Below are positions 53,950 to 62,609 of a stretch of DNA of 64,000 nt, in pieces. Each line of letters opens with the position of its first letter. The stretch's first letter is position 1. Under the pieces are notes generated by a model. The model was not told where the DNA came from. It ran no database searches and worked only from the letters and a program-made list of their open reading frames with translations. The position numbers and the translations under genes are program-made. The stretch comes from Romboutsia_E sp900604535 (lineage in GTDB: Bacteria > Bacillota > Clostridia > Peptostreptococcales > Peptostreptococcaceae): positions 124,001 through 188,000 of the forward strand of contig NZ_UWOT01000005.1 in NCBI RefSeq assembly GCF_900604535.1, written 5' to 3'.

Positions 53950-54879
53950 TTAATCTCTTAGTTTTTTACCTGTTAATGTTAGAAATACACTTTCTAATGT
54001 GGGAATTTCGCTTTTTATATTTTCTATAACACCACTATGATTTGATATAATGTTTATAAGCTTTTGAGTTATATTTTTATCCTTTGAATAATAGCACTTT
54101 ATTTTATTTTTATCTATTTCTACTTTTTGAACACCTTCTATTTTTCTTATGTATTTATCTATATTGTATATTTCATTTTTTAAGTTTATTGTATATGTAT
54201 TGTAATTAACTAAGCTTGACTTTAAGTATTCTTTACTTCCATTTGCTATTATTTTTCCATTGTCCATAATTGATATGTTAGTGCATAGTTCTTCTACTTC
54301 TTCCATATAGTGAGATGTGTATATTATTGTTGATCCTTCTTCATTTAGTTTTTTAACTGACTGTAATATATGATTTCTAGACTGAGGGTCTATTCCCACA
54401 GTTGGTTCATCCATTATTATTAATTTAGGACTATGAGCTATTGCACAAGCCATATTTAATCTTCTTTTCATACCGCCTGAAAAGTTTTTTGATACTTTAT
54501 TTTCAACATCTAATAGCCCTACGAATTCTAATGCTTTATTTACTCTTTTTTTAAGTTCTTTTCCATTATATCCATATAAGGAGCAAAAAAAAGATACATT
54601 TTCTTTTGCTGTAAAATCATTATATATAGCAATATCTTGTGGTAAAAGTCCTATATTTCTTTTATATTTATTTACGTTATTTTCTTTTTCTTCAAATATT
54701 ATTTCTCCACATGTTATTTTTTCAAGACCACATATAGATTTTATTAAAGTACTTTTTCCTGCTCCATTTGGACCCAATAGTCCATATATTTCACATTTTT
54801 TTATATCTAAATTTATACCTTTTATTGCCTCAAAATCATCATACCTTTTATGCAAATTTTTTACTTGAAGGATATACAT
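53950..54879 (-). CDS. ABC-2-type transporter ATP-binding protein
   Basis: The 309-residue ATPase has Walker A LLGPNGAGKST (about 35-45), Q-loop GLLPQDIAIY, signature FSGGMKRRL, Walker B LIIMDEPTVGIDPQSR and H-loop YTSHYMEEVEELC, the DrrA/CcmA-like ABC-2 group, with an extra C-terminal domain (about 215-305). It is 11 nt downstream of the CrtI-like flavoprotein and 18 nt before the first permease. It would energise export of a lipid, drug or polysaccharide precursor; the linked oxidoreductase hints that the cargo is modified by that enzyme. Confidence 0.93.
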   Translation of the reverse strand: MYILQVKNLHKRYDDFEAIKGINLDIKKCEIYGLLGPNGAGKSTLIKSICGLEKITCGEIIFEEKENNVNKYKRNIGLLPQDIAIYNDFTAKENVSFFCSLYGYNGKELKKRVNKALEFVGLLDVENKVSKNFSGGMKRRLNMACAIAHSPKLIIMDEPTVGIDPQSRNHILQSVKKLNEEGSTIIYTSHYMEEVEELCTNISIMDNGKIIANGSKEYLKSSLVNYNTYTINLKNEIYNIDKYIRKIEGVQKVEIDKNKIKCYYSKDKNITQKLINIISNHSGVIENIKSEIPTLESVFLTLTGKKLRD

Positions 54880-54889
54880 AAAATCCCTC

Positions 54890-56737
54890 CTATAGCTGTG
54901 AATTTATCTCCTTTATACTTACAGATTCTTTGTAACTTTTTCTAATACATTTATTTTCGCAGTCTTTGCTTTCACAGTTTTTACATGACTTATTATCTTT
55001 TAATAATTTTTTAGCTCCATAAAAGTTACCTACTGCAACTCTTCTATTTATATCTCTTATTGAAATATTATATTTACATGCTTTTTCACAAGATGGGTTA
55101 TCACAAAACTGACACTTTAAAGCTAATTTAGCAAGATTATTTTCTTTTTCATTTTTTCCTATTTTGATATGATTAAAGTCAAATGGCTTTTTAACTATAT
55201 TTACATAGTTTTTCATATTTTCTTTGTATTCAAATTCATCTAAATTTAGTTCTCTAAGTATAAGGTTTGCTGCACTTATACCTGATATTGTAACAGCAGG
55301 AGTTCCTGTTCCCATAACTGTTGATTCTCCACAATTAAAAAGATTTTCTATTTCACTTTTTGATTTTAATCTTTTCATCATATGTTGCCCTAGTTTTTGT
55401 TTAGGACCTGCTACGCTTCCACCTTCTTTTAATATATATCTATTTAATGTTGTAGGTGTTCCTACTTCTACATGACATAAGTTTTCTTTAAATCCTGGGA
55501 ATCTTTTTTCTAAAACATCTAGCATTCTATTTTTCTCAATTTCTTTCATATTTCTATATTCTTCAGTGTTATATCTATTTTTAAATCCTTTTGGCCAATC
55601 TTTTAAACTAGGGCCTATTGCCATAATACTGTGATACTTCTCTTCGCAAAGTGTTTTATCATCTATACTTAATATGTATACTGTAATTTCATCTTCATTT
55701 AATTTAGTTTTATCTCCTATAAGCATTTCTATTGGAAGTGTTTCTTTTGGTATTACTTCTTTATTTACAAGTGCAAATAATACACTTGACTTGTATGATG
55801 GTTCTAATGAGTTTGCCCATTTTATATTGTTTTCATCTGCACTATCCTTTAATAATTTATTATATAAATTCCAAACAGTCCCAGAATTTATTATATATTC
55901 TCCATATATAGCTTCTTCATTATCTAGTTTCACACCTATAGCTTTGTTATTTTCTACTATTATTTTTACAACTTCTGAATTATATATCATATCGCCATTA
56001 TTTTCTTCAATCACTTTTTCTAACTTACCAATTAAATTTAATGTTGAGCCTGCTGGATAATAACTACCTCCAAAATGATTATCCACAAACATTACTGAAG
56101 ATAATATAGCAGGTGTTTCTTCTACATTTGTATAGCAATATGTAGATGTTAACTTATCAAATAAATCAAATACATTTGGATCTTTAAAGTATTTTTTTAA
56201 TATACTTTCTGTATTTTTATTCATATATCCTAAAAATCTTATGTACTCTATTGGATGTCTTAAAAATGATTTTAATCCATCTTCTTTTTTTATTGCATCT
56301 GGAGATATAAAGGCTGGATTTTCTGCTATTACTTTTAAATATTGCTTTGATAAATCCTTATAAAATCTTTTGAAATTTTCTTTTTCCTTTGGAAATACTT
56401 TTGCTAATTCATCTATAAATAAATCTATATCTTCATGAAATACTATTCTATGCTCTCCAAAGTTTATAGCATAAAGCTTATCATGTTTTATTATATCTAT
56501 TGGTTCTTCTAGTGCATTAAATACAAATCTATGTGGGCTAAATCCTTTATCATTAAATCCATAAATCATAGCCGCTCCTTGTTCAAATACAGTGTCTTTT
56601 CTTTTAAATATTCCGCAAGAACCACCTGGTTTAAATTGTGCGTCTATAACACATACTTTTAATCTTCTCTTTAATAATAAGGCAGCTGCTGTAAGTCCCG
56701 ATATACCTGCACCTATGACAATAACATCGTATTTCAT
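54890..56737 (-). CDS. CrtI/phytoene desaturase-like flavoprotein with C-terminal cysteine clusters
   Basis: Residues 1-490 form a CrtI-type FAD oxidoreductase: Rossmann motif VIVIGAGISGLTAAALLLKRR, PGGSCGIFKRKDTVFEQGA, and a C-terminal GTGTPAVTISGISAANLI. Residues about 540-615 add a cysteine-rich tail (CQFCDNPSCEKACKYN and CKNCESKDCENKC), resembling the [4Fe-4S] segments of dihydropyrimidine-dehydrogenase/GltD-type proteins, which ordinary CrtI proteins lack. It heads an operon with an ABC-2 exporter. The enzyme probably desaturates, isomerises or saturates an isoprenoid-like or other hydrophobic substrate, with electrons passing via the Fe-S tail. The carotenoid pathway itself is not in view, so the substrate is unknown. 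Confidence 0.8.
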   Translation of the reverse strand: MKYDVIVIGAGISGLTAAALLLKRRLKVCVIDAQFKPGGSCGIFKRKDTVFEQGAAMIYGFNDKGFSPHRFVFNALEEPIDIIKHDKLYAINFGEHRIVFHEDIDLFIDELAKVFPKEKENFKRFYKDLSKQYLKVIAENPAFISPDAIKKEDGLKSFLRHPIEYIRFLGYMNKNTESILKKYFKDPNVFDLFDKLTSTYCYTNVEETPAILSSVMFVDNHFGGSYYPAGSTLNLIGKLEKVIEENNGDMIYNSEVVKIIVENNKAIGVKLDNEEAIYGEYIINSGTVWNLYNKLLKDSADENNIKWANSLEPSYKSSVLFALVNKEVIPKETLPIEMLIGDKTKLNEDEITVYILSIDDKTLCEEKYHSIMAIGPSLKDWPKGFKNRYNTEEYRNMKEIEKNRMLDVLEKRFPGFKENLCHVEVGTPTTLNRYILKEGGSVAGPKQKLGQHMMKRLKSKSEIENLFNCGESTVMGTGTPAVTISGISAANLILRELNLDEFEYKENMKNYVNIVKKPFDFNHIKIGKNEKENNLAKLALKCQFCDNPSCEKACKYNISIRDINRRVAVGNFYGAKKLLKDNKSCKNCESKDCENKCIRKSYKESVSIKEINSQL

Positions 56738-56813
56738 CTATTCCTCCTTATTTACTTTTATTTAAACTCTATATAAACATTCTATTCCAAATATTACTAT
56801 TAATTCATAGCAA

Positions 56814-56838
56814 AAAGAGCAGTATACTATACTGCTCT
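56814..56838 (-). terminator. terminator after the BASS transporter gene
   Basis: AAGAGCAGTATA / TATACTGCTCTT, a 12-bp near-perfect stem, lies about 50 nt past the stop codon of the BASS gene and before the CrtI-like operon. Confidence 0.7.
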
Positions 56839-56889
56839 TCTCATTATTAAATATAAACTTATCTTTATAATTAATTTATGATTTCATTT

Positions 56890-57858
56890 TTATACTAATA
56901 CCTCATTATATTCTTTACTATCTTTATTTTTATCTAAAGCCTTACTTGACCAGTAATTAGATAAAAGTGCTCCAGATATTGCATGATAAACACTAGCTAC
57001 AATCCCTGGTATAACAGTCATCGGTGAGAAATATTGAGTAGCTAAAGAAGTTGCTAGTGCACCGCTTTGTAGGCCTACTTCTATAGACATTGTTCTTCTT
57101 TTTGCTTCTTCCATACCTACTGCCTTAGCTATTAAGTAACCTACTAAGTATCCAAACATATTATGTATTCCTACTGCTACTACTAAAAGTAAGCCTGAAG
57201 ACATAAATAATTGTGAATTCTTTACTACTATTCCACCTATTATAAGACTAAGAGCTACTACTGATAAAAGTGGTAATCCATCTAAACCTTTTTCAACTGC
57301 TTTTGAGAAGAATTTATTACATAAAAATCCTAATAATATAGGAACTAATATCACATTAACTATAGACATACACATAGCACTCATTGATACATTTACAGAT
57401 TCTCCTCCTAATAATAAAACAAGTGCTGGTGTTACAAGTGGAGCTAATACTGTTGATAATGATGTTAACGTTACAGATAAAGCTACATCACCTTTAGATA
57501 TATAAGCCATTACATTTGATGTTTGTCCTCCTGGGCAACATCCTACTAATATTAAGCCAACTGCAAATTCTGTTGGTAAGTTTAATAACTTTGATACAAG
57601 GTATGCTAAAAGTGGCATTACTGTATATTGTGCTAAGCTTCCACAAAGTACATCTTTTGGTCTTGTTAATACTAATTTAAAATCTTCTAGCTTTAAAGTT
57701 ACTCCCATACAAAACATTATTACCCCTAATAATTGATTTGTATAAGGTGCTGCAAATAAAAATGTACTTGGTCTTAGTACACTTAATCCTGCTACTACTA
57801 ATACTATTAAAGCCATATATTTTGATGCTACATCACTTACTTTTTTTAAAGAACTCAT
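56890..57858 (-). CDS. BASS-family (bile acid:Na+ symporter-like) transporter
   Basis: The start is taken at the ATG at 57858 (MSSLKKVSDVASKYMALIV), with GGGGAGG 10 nt upstream; the longer frame would run through the leader RNA. The 322-residue protein has about 10 membrane segments with BASS landmarks: GVIMFCMGVTLKLEDFK, GLILVGCCPGGQTSNVMAYISKGDVALSV (the cross-over region) and MSIEVGLQSGALATSLA. Bacterial BASS proteins carry bile acids, pantothenate or 2-oxo acids, so a bile-acid role is not assured. A T-box precedes the gene, so its expression responds to an uncharged tRNA, favouring an amino-acid-related substrate. Confidence 0.85.
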   Translation of the reverse strand: MSSLKKVSDVASKYMALIVLVVAGLSVLRPSTFLFAAPYTNQLLGVIMFCMGVTLKLEDFKLVLTRPKDVLCGSLAQYTVMPLLAYLVSKLLNLPTEFAVGLILVGCCPGGQTSNVMAYISKGDVALSVTLTSLSTVLAPLVTPALVLLLGGESVNVSMSAMCMSIVNVILVPILLGFLCNKFFSKAVEKGLDGLPLLSVVALSLIIGGIVVKNSQLFMSSGLLLVVAVGIHNMFGYLVGYLIAKAVGMEEAKRRTMSIEVGLQSGALATSLATQYFSPMTVIPGIVASVYHAISGALLSNYWSSKALDKNKDSKEYNEVLV

Positions 57859-57981
57859 TTTACTTATTCCTCCCCATAATTTCATCTTATTATTTTCTAA
57901 ATTTTCAGTATTTTCAATTTGTATCAGTCCTATGTCACTAATATCAATGTCCACTTTTATCTCACCACCTTTTTCTATAAA

Positions 57982-58265
57982 TAAAAAAACTTCCGTCCTT
58001 ATACATGAATATTTTCATAATATAAGGACGAAAGTTATAATTTCGCGTTACCACCTTATTTGCAGCTTAAATTAAGCTACCACTCATCAGATCGGACTTT
58101 TTTAAGTCTTAATCCTAACCATATAACGCTGGTAAACGTTCATGATTACTTTAATTTCACCATGAAAGCTACAAAGTGATCATTATATACTTTATGTAAT
58201 ATCCAACTCTCAGCAAATGTTGGTTCTCTGTATTTACACTTCTAAGTATTTTTGTCTTTGTCATT
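57982..58265 (-). promoter_or_regulatory. T-box leader upstream of the BASS gene
   Basis: On the coding strand, stem I shows CAGAGAACCAAC then GCTGAGAGTTGG, the conserved distal loop. Its base pairs ACAAAG (58256-58261) with CTTTGT (58171-58176). The T-box itself, AAGGTGGTAACGCGAA (58041-58056), is followed by a terminator (AACTTTCGTCC / GGACGGAAGTT with a T-run, 57984-58034). The specifier is in the 3' strand just before the stem base: AUC (Ile, 58178-58180) followed by A fits best, but AUG (Met, 58181-58183) overlaps nearby. Uncharged tRNA would stabilise the antiterminator and turn the gene on. Confidence 0.9.
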
Positions 58266-58353
58266 GCTTTTGTTTTATTAAGTATTATATATACATAATA
58301 CTATCTTTATTTTTACATGTCAATAACATTTTCTTAATTTTCAGAAAATATAA

Positions 58354-59571
58354 TTATTTATCAAATCTATCTACCTTAAATAACTTCATATCTTTATCTT
58401 CATTACCCTTATATAAATCACTTAACATCATTGCACCAAGTATTGCAAATAAAATCCCATTTGCACCGTAACCTAATAAATACCATAAATTCTTATGCTC
58501 ACTACCAGGTCCCACAAATCCTAAATTATCAGGTGTTGAAGCAAAAGCTCCACAATACTTAAACTCAGCTTCTATATTATCAATATCTTTAAACATAGAC
58601 TTTAATCTATTTTCTAAAATATCATATTTTTCATTAGCTAATTTTTCATCAAATATATCTGGTATAAAATCAACATCCTCTCCTCCAATTATAAGTCTAT
58701 TATCTACTGTAGTTCTTAGATAGTTATAAGGATCGCAGTTATCTCTTATAAGTATCTTTTCTTCCCATCCATCAAAGTTAGAAACAGGCTTAGTAACTAT
58801 ATTAAAAGTAGTTGTTTTAGTTCCAAAATTTCTCTTAGTAAATAACTTTGTATTATAACCAGTTGCAACTATAACCTTTTTAGCTTTTACTTTATATCCA
58901 AATTCAGTTATAACTTCTATATAATCTTCATGATGAATTAAATCAACAACTTCTGTATTTTCATATACTTTAGCACCCATATTGCAAGATACATCTAATA
59001 ATTGATTTGTATATTTATATGGGTCTAACTCTGCTCCACCATTTTTTGATATCATACCTGCTTTTAAATCAAAACTAAATTTATTATTACTTTCATCTAT
59101 ATATTCAACATCTAGTCCATTTTCTTTTCTATAATCATACTCTATTTTTATAGCATTTACTTCATTATTTTTAGCTGTGTATAAAAGTGTATCTCTTTTT
59201 TTGTAATCACACTTATTACCATTTGCTTTTATAAATTCTTCAATTTCATCAAGTGCTTTAAGACCTAATTTATAAGACTTTATTCCATTTTCTAAACTTG
59301 TATATTCTGTAAGATCTGATAAGTTATCATCTAATTCATATTGTAAAAGAGATGTAGTTACACTAGTACTTAAATGAGCTATTCTTTTCTTTTCTAAAAC
59401 AACTGCTTTAACATTATTTTTACTAAAATAATAAGATGCTATAGCTCCCGTAACCCCTCCTCCTATTATACATACATCAGTTTCTATATCTTCAGTTAAG
59501 TATGGGTATTGTTTTTTATTTTTATTTATATATGTAAATAATGGCTTTCCTTGTACATATTTAACTTCCAT
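58354..59571 (-). CDS. DAO-type FAD-dependent oxidoreductase
   Basis: The 405-residue protein has an N-terminal FAD Rossmann motif (VCIIGGGVTGAIASYYFSKNNVKAVVLEK), followed by IAHLSTSVTTSLLQYELD, then RTTVDNRLIIGGEDVDF and the C-terminal FASTPDNLGFVGPGSEHKNLWYLLGYGANGILFAI, the DadA/ThiO/YurR group. YurR-like proteins often carry a C-terminal Rieske domain; this one does not. The substrate may be an amine or D-amino acid. It is 15 nt downstream of the TudS-DUF1722 gene and so probably in the same operon. Confidence 0.85.
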   Translation of the reverse strand: MEVKYVQGKPLFTYINKNKKQYPYLTEDIETDVCIIGGGVTGAIASYYFSKNNVKAVVLEKKRIAHLSTSVTTSLLQYELDDNLSDLTEYTSLENGIKSYKLGLKALDEIEEFIKANGNKCDYKKRDTLLYTAKNNEVNAIKIEYDYRKENGLDVEYIDESNNKFSFDLKAGMISKNGGAELDPYKYTNQLLDVSCNMGAKVYENTEVVDLIHHEDYIEVITEFGYKVKAKKVIVATGYNTKLFTKRNFGTKTTTFNIVTKPVSNFDGWEEKILIRDNCDPYNYLRTTVDNRLIIGGEDVDFIPDIFDEKLANEKYDILENRLKSMFKDIDNIEAEFKYCGAFASTPDNLGFVGPGSEHKNLWYLLGYGANGILFAILGAMMLSDLYKGNEDKDMKLFKVDRFDK

Positions 59572-59586
59572 TATTACCCTCCTAAA

Positions 59587-60522
59587 TTATATATTTCTAC
59601 CTTTTCCTGAATCACTTATACTTATTAAATCTGTTGGATAAGGATTAAAAAATGTTTGGTTTAATAAATCTTTATCATCAAATCTAATTGCATATATTTG
59701 TAGTGCAACAAGAATTGAACTAAATGGTATTTTTTCATTCTCATGAAGAATTAATAAATTATTAAAGTATTTTATTTCATTTTCATTTAAATAATTTGTA
59801 TATTTTTCAAATAAGTTTCTAGCAAGATTTAATTTACTGCTTTTATCTCTTTTGTTATTTAAAATTTCATATACCTTATTTTTATATAAATTTATATCAT
59901 CTTCATTTATATTTTCTTTACTTACTATAGTGTTTAGTTCATTATAAATATCTTCATTGTATGATTTTAATAATAATGAATTCTTATTATGAAAATCTAA
60001 AATACTATTTTCACATTTTAGATTATTTATTGTAAAAATTTTTGTAAGGAATTCATCCCTAATGCTATAGTTTCTTAATCTACCTTCATCTTCTATTGGA
60101 ATACTTGAATATTTTTCTACAACTTTAGTTGAGAAAACACCTCGTCCATCTTTACTTATGCTACATTTTTGATTCTTAGGATAAATTTTAACATCTTTTA
60201 TACCACAAGATGGTGATTTACTTTTTAATATAAATCCATCTACATCTTCTACTTTACTTAAGAATTCTTCTGCAAATTCAGTCATTTGAGATGTGTAATC
60301 TATATTAGAACTAGGTTGCATTAATTTATATTTGTCATCATGTTTTTCAATTCTTATAGGTTCTCTCGGTACTGTAAGGCCTATTTCTTTTTCTGGACAT
60401 ACAGTTTCTAAATCTACATATTTTCTTAATAAAGATATAACCTTGTCATCGTAAATTTGACCATTATATCTACACTTTTCTGAATTAAGACATTTGCTAA
60501 TAATTAATTTTGGCTTTCTCAT
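59587..60522 (-). CDS. TudS (DUF523)-DUF1722 fusion protein
   Basis: The 311-residue protein joins two domains. Residues 1-145 are DUF523/TudS-like: SKCLNSEKCRYNGQ (Cys), VCPEKEIGLTVPREPIRI (Cys) and LKSKSPSCGIKDVKIY (Cys), the three cysteines that hold the [4Fe-4S] cluster in thiouracil desulfurase. Residues about 190-300 are DUF1722 (YbgA-like): HNKNSLLLKSYNEDIYNELNTIV and ILHENEKIPFSSILVALQIYAIRF. YbgA-type fusions often neighbour photolyase genes in other bacteria. Here a spore photoproduct lyase homologue is divergent, starting about 155 bp away, so a role in repair or metabolism of damaged or sulphur-modified bases is inferred. Confidence 0.85.
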   Translation of the reverse strand: MRKPKLIISKCLNSEKCRYNGQIYDDKVISLLRKYVDLETVCPEKEIGLTVPREPIRIEKHDDKYKLMQPSSNIDYTSQMTEFAEEFLSKVEDVDGFILKSKSPSCGIKDVKIYPKNQKCSISKDGRGVFSTKVVEKYSSIPIEDEGRLRNYSIRDEFLTKIFTINNLKCENSILDFHNKNSLLLKSYNEDIYNELNTIVSKENINEDDINLYKNKVYEILNNKRDKSSKLNLARNLFEKYTNYLNENEIKYFNNLLILHENEKIPFSSILVALQIYAIRFDDKDLLNQTFFNPYPTDLISISDSGKGRNI

Positions 60523-60677
60523 AACTTGTCACCTACTATATTGTCCATTTTTATATTATTTCTATATTATTTGTTATTAGCTATTTTTTTATTATCTTTT
60601 TAATTTATATCTGTATGTAAAATCTAAATAAACAAACAATAAAATCAAATTAATAAAATATACTAAGAGGTGATATA

Positions 60678-61700
60678 ATGTTTATTCCTAAAAGAGTTAT
60701 ATTTGAAAAAGACTCTCTAGATACAGAGATTGGCAAAAACATTTATAATAAAGTAAAAGATAATCCTAAAATTGAAATTATAAATGCAAGTTCTAATAGA
60801 ATTAAGAGTCATATACCAGGAGATAATTTACATGACCAATATAGATCTGGTAAAGAAACATTAGTTGTTGGAGAACGTAAAAGCTTAAAATTTCAAACAT
60901 GTAAACCATCTGCAAACTATCAATTACCTTTAGTTAGTGGATGTATGGGAAGATGCGAATATTGTTATTTAAATACTCAATTAGGTGATAAACCTTATGT
61001 AAGAGTATTTGTTAATATAGATGAAATTTTAAATAAAGCTAAAGAGTACATAGATGAAAGACTTCCATCTGTAACTATATTTGAAGGTGCCGCAACATCT
61101 GACCCTGTACCCCTTGAACCTTATACTAATTCATTGAAAAAAGCTATAGAATTCATAGGCAAAGAAGAAAAAGGTAGATTTAGATTTGTAACCAAATATA
61201 ACGATGTAGATACCTTATTAGATGCAAAGCATAATAATCATACAGAAATTAGATTTAGTATAAACACTCCAAGAATAATAGATACTCATGAACATCATAC
61301 TGCATCTGCTAATAAAAGAATTGAGGCTGCTGTAAAAGTTGCTAATGCTGGATATCAAATAGGCTTTATAATAGCGCCTGTTTTTCTTTATGAAAATTGG
61401 AAAGATGAATATAGAGATTTAATTAAAAGTATAAAAGAAAAATTACCTAAAGATTTTGATAAACAAATTATATTTGAAGTAATATCACATAGATATACTA
61501 CTAAGGCTAAGAATAGAGTACTTGAAATATTTCCAGAGACTACTTTACCTATGAACAATGATGATAGAAAGTTTAAATATGGTCAGTTTGGATATGGTAA
61601 ATATGTTTATACTAAAGAGGAATTAGCTGATATGAAAGATTTCTTCATGACTGAAATAAAAAATGTTTTTCCTAATAGTCTTATTAAATATATAATTTAA
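60678..61700 (+). CDS. splB: spore photoproduct lyase-like radical SAM protein
   Basis: The 340-residue protein has the SplB layout: an N-terminal region (about 1-80) with Cys75 in FQTCKPSANYQLPLVSGC, the radical SAM cluster CMGRCEYC (Cys89, Cys93, Cys96), and TIFEGAATSDPVPLEPYTNSL followed by HNNHTEIRFSINTP. Spore photoproduct lyase reverses 5-thyminyl-5,6-dihydrothymine in UV-damaged spore DNA. One caution: where Bacillus SplB has AACTSD with its hydrogen-donor Cys141, this protein reads GAATSD with Ala139. It is divergent from the TudS-DUF1722 gene. AGAGGTGA precedes the start. It may be a true lyase with a different donor or a functional variant. Confidence 0.82.
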   Translation: MFIPKRVIFEKDSLDTEIGKNIYNKVKDNPKIEIINASSNRIKSHIPGDNLHDQYRSGKETLVVGERKSLKFQTCKPSANYQLPLVSGCMGRCEYCYLNTQLGDKPYVRVFVNIDEILNKAKEYIDERLPSVTIFEGAATSDPVPLEPYTNSLKKAIEFIGKEEKGRFRFVTKYNDVDTLLDAKHNNHTEIRFSINTPRIIDTHEHHTASANKRIEAAVKVANAGYQIGFIIAPVFLYENWKDEYRDLIKSIKEKLPKDFDKQIIFEVISHRYTTKAKNRVLEIFPETTLPMNNDDRKFKYGQFGYGKYVYTKEELADMKDFFMTEIKNVFPNSLIKYII

Positions 61701-61799
61701 TAAATGGGATATTAGACAGTTGAGTTATAAAAATAGTAATATTAATAAATATAATTCAATATAATGTTATAAAGTCTAAAAAAAGAAGGAGTGATAAAT

Positions 61800-62405
61800 A
61801 TGTATCATATTCCTACATCATATCCCTATCCTTATATGGTTAATCCACAAATGTATAATATGTATCCATATTTGTTTTGGCTTAACTCACAAATATATAA
61901 TGCCTATCAATATGGTTCATTGAATAATAGACCAATGTATGCTCCAAATTCTAATCAACAATATACTCAAAATCAACAATATACTCAATTACAGGATTAT
62001 GGACCAAATCCATTTGCAATTGATATTGATGATGCCACATCTCAAAACAATACTTTCCGTACAGCTTTATGGACAGGAAGTTACTTACAATTAACATTAA
62101 TGAGTATTAATGTTGGAGACGATATAGGTTTAGAAATGCATCCAACAACTGATCAATTTATACGTATTGAGGACGGTCAAGGTATTGTTAGAATGGGTGA
62201 TAGTCAAAATAACTTAAACTTTGAAAGAAGAGTTAATGATGACTCTGCTATCATAATCCCTGCAGGTAAATGGCATAATATAATCAATACAGGTAATGAA
62301 CCTCTTAAAGTATACTCTGTTTATGCTCCACCTAAACATCCTTTTGGTACTGTTCATAATACTAAATCAGATGCACAGTCTTCTGAACAAAATCCTAGGT
62401 ATTAA
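61800..62405 (+). CDS. cupin-domain protein with Tyr/Asn/Gln-rich N-terminus
   Basis: The start is taken at the ATG at 61800 (MYHIPTSYPYPYMVNPQMYN), 8 nt after AAGGAG; the GTG 9 nt earlier lies inside that site. The first 70 residues are rich in Tyr, Pro, Asn and Gln (NSNQQYTQNQQYTQLQDYG), like spore-coat proteins. Residues about 85-185 form a cupin (LQLTLMSINVGDDIGLEMHPTTDQFIRIEDGQGIVRMGD, SAIIIPAGKWHNIINTGNEPLKVYSVY) with the two metal-binding histidines in the EMH and KWHN positions. A spore-coat role is plausible but unproved. A terminator follows at 62457-62485. Confidence 0.82.
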   Translation: MYHIPTSYPYPYMVNPQMYNMYPYLFWLNSQIYNAYQYGSLNNRPMYAPNSNQQYTQNQQYTQLQDYGPNPFAIDIDDATSQNNTFRTALWTGSYLQLTLMSINVGDDIGLEMHPTTDQFIRIEDGQGIVRMGDSQNNLNFERRVNDDSAIIIPAGKWHNIINTGNEPLKVYSVYAPPKHPFGTVHNTKSDAQSSEQNPRY

Positions 62406-62456
62406 CATAAAATTTACTTCATTAATATGACTAAAGACTTTGTACATTGCTCAAAA

Positions 62457-62485
62457 TATAGCCACCTAAGCTAAAGGTGGCTATA
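62457..62485 (+). terminator. terminator after the cupin gene
   Basis: TATAGCCACCT / AGGTGGCTATA, an 11-bp stem with a 7-nt loop and T-rich tail, about 50 nt past the cupin stop codon. Confidence 0.85.
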
Positions 62486-62609
62486 TTTATTTTTAATTTA
62501 AGTTAGATAATAATCTTTATTATTAGGCATAAAAAAGTAGGATTGATACCCTACCGTTATAGTTCGTAATTTATTAATATTGTCACTCATATCTAATCGA
62601 TATATTAAA

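Noticed and set aside
57859..57954. Longer start of the BASS transporter at 57954
   Set aside because: The extra 32 residues are polar and unlike the family, and GGGGAGG precedes the ATG at 57858.
62533..62553. Possible small hairpin in the gap after the cupin gene (GTAGG / CCTAC)
   Set aside because: Only a 5-bp stem in A/T-rich DNA; not distinguishable from chance.
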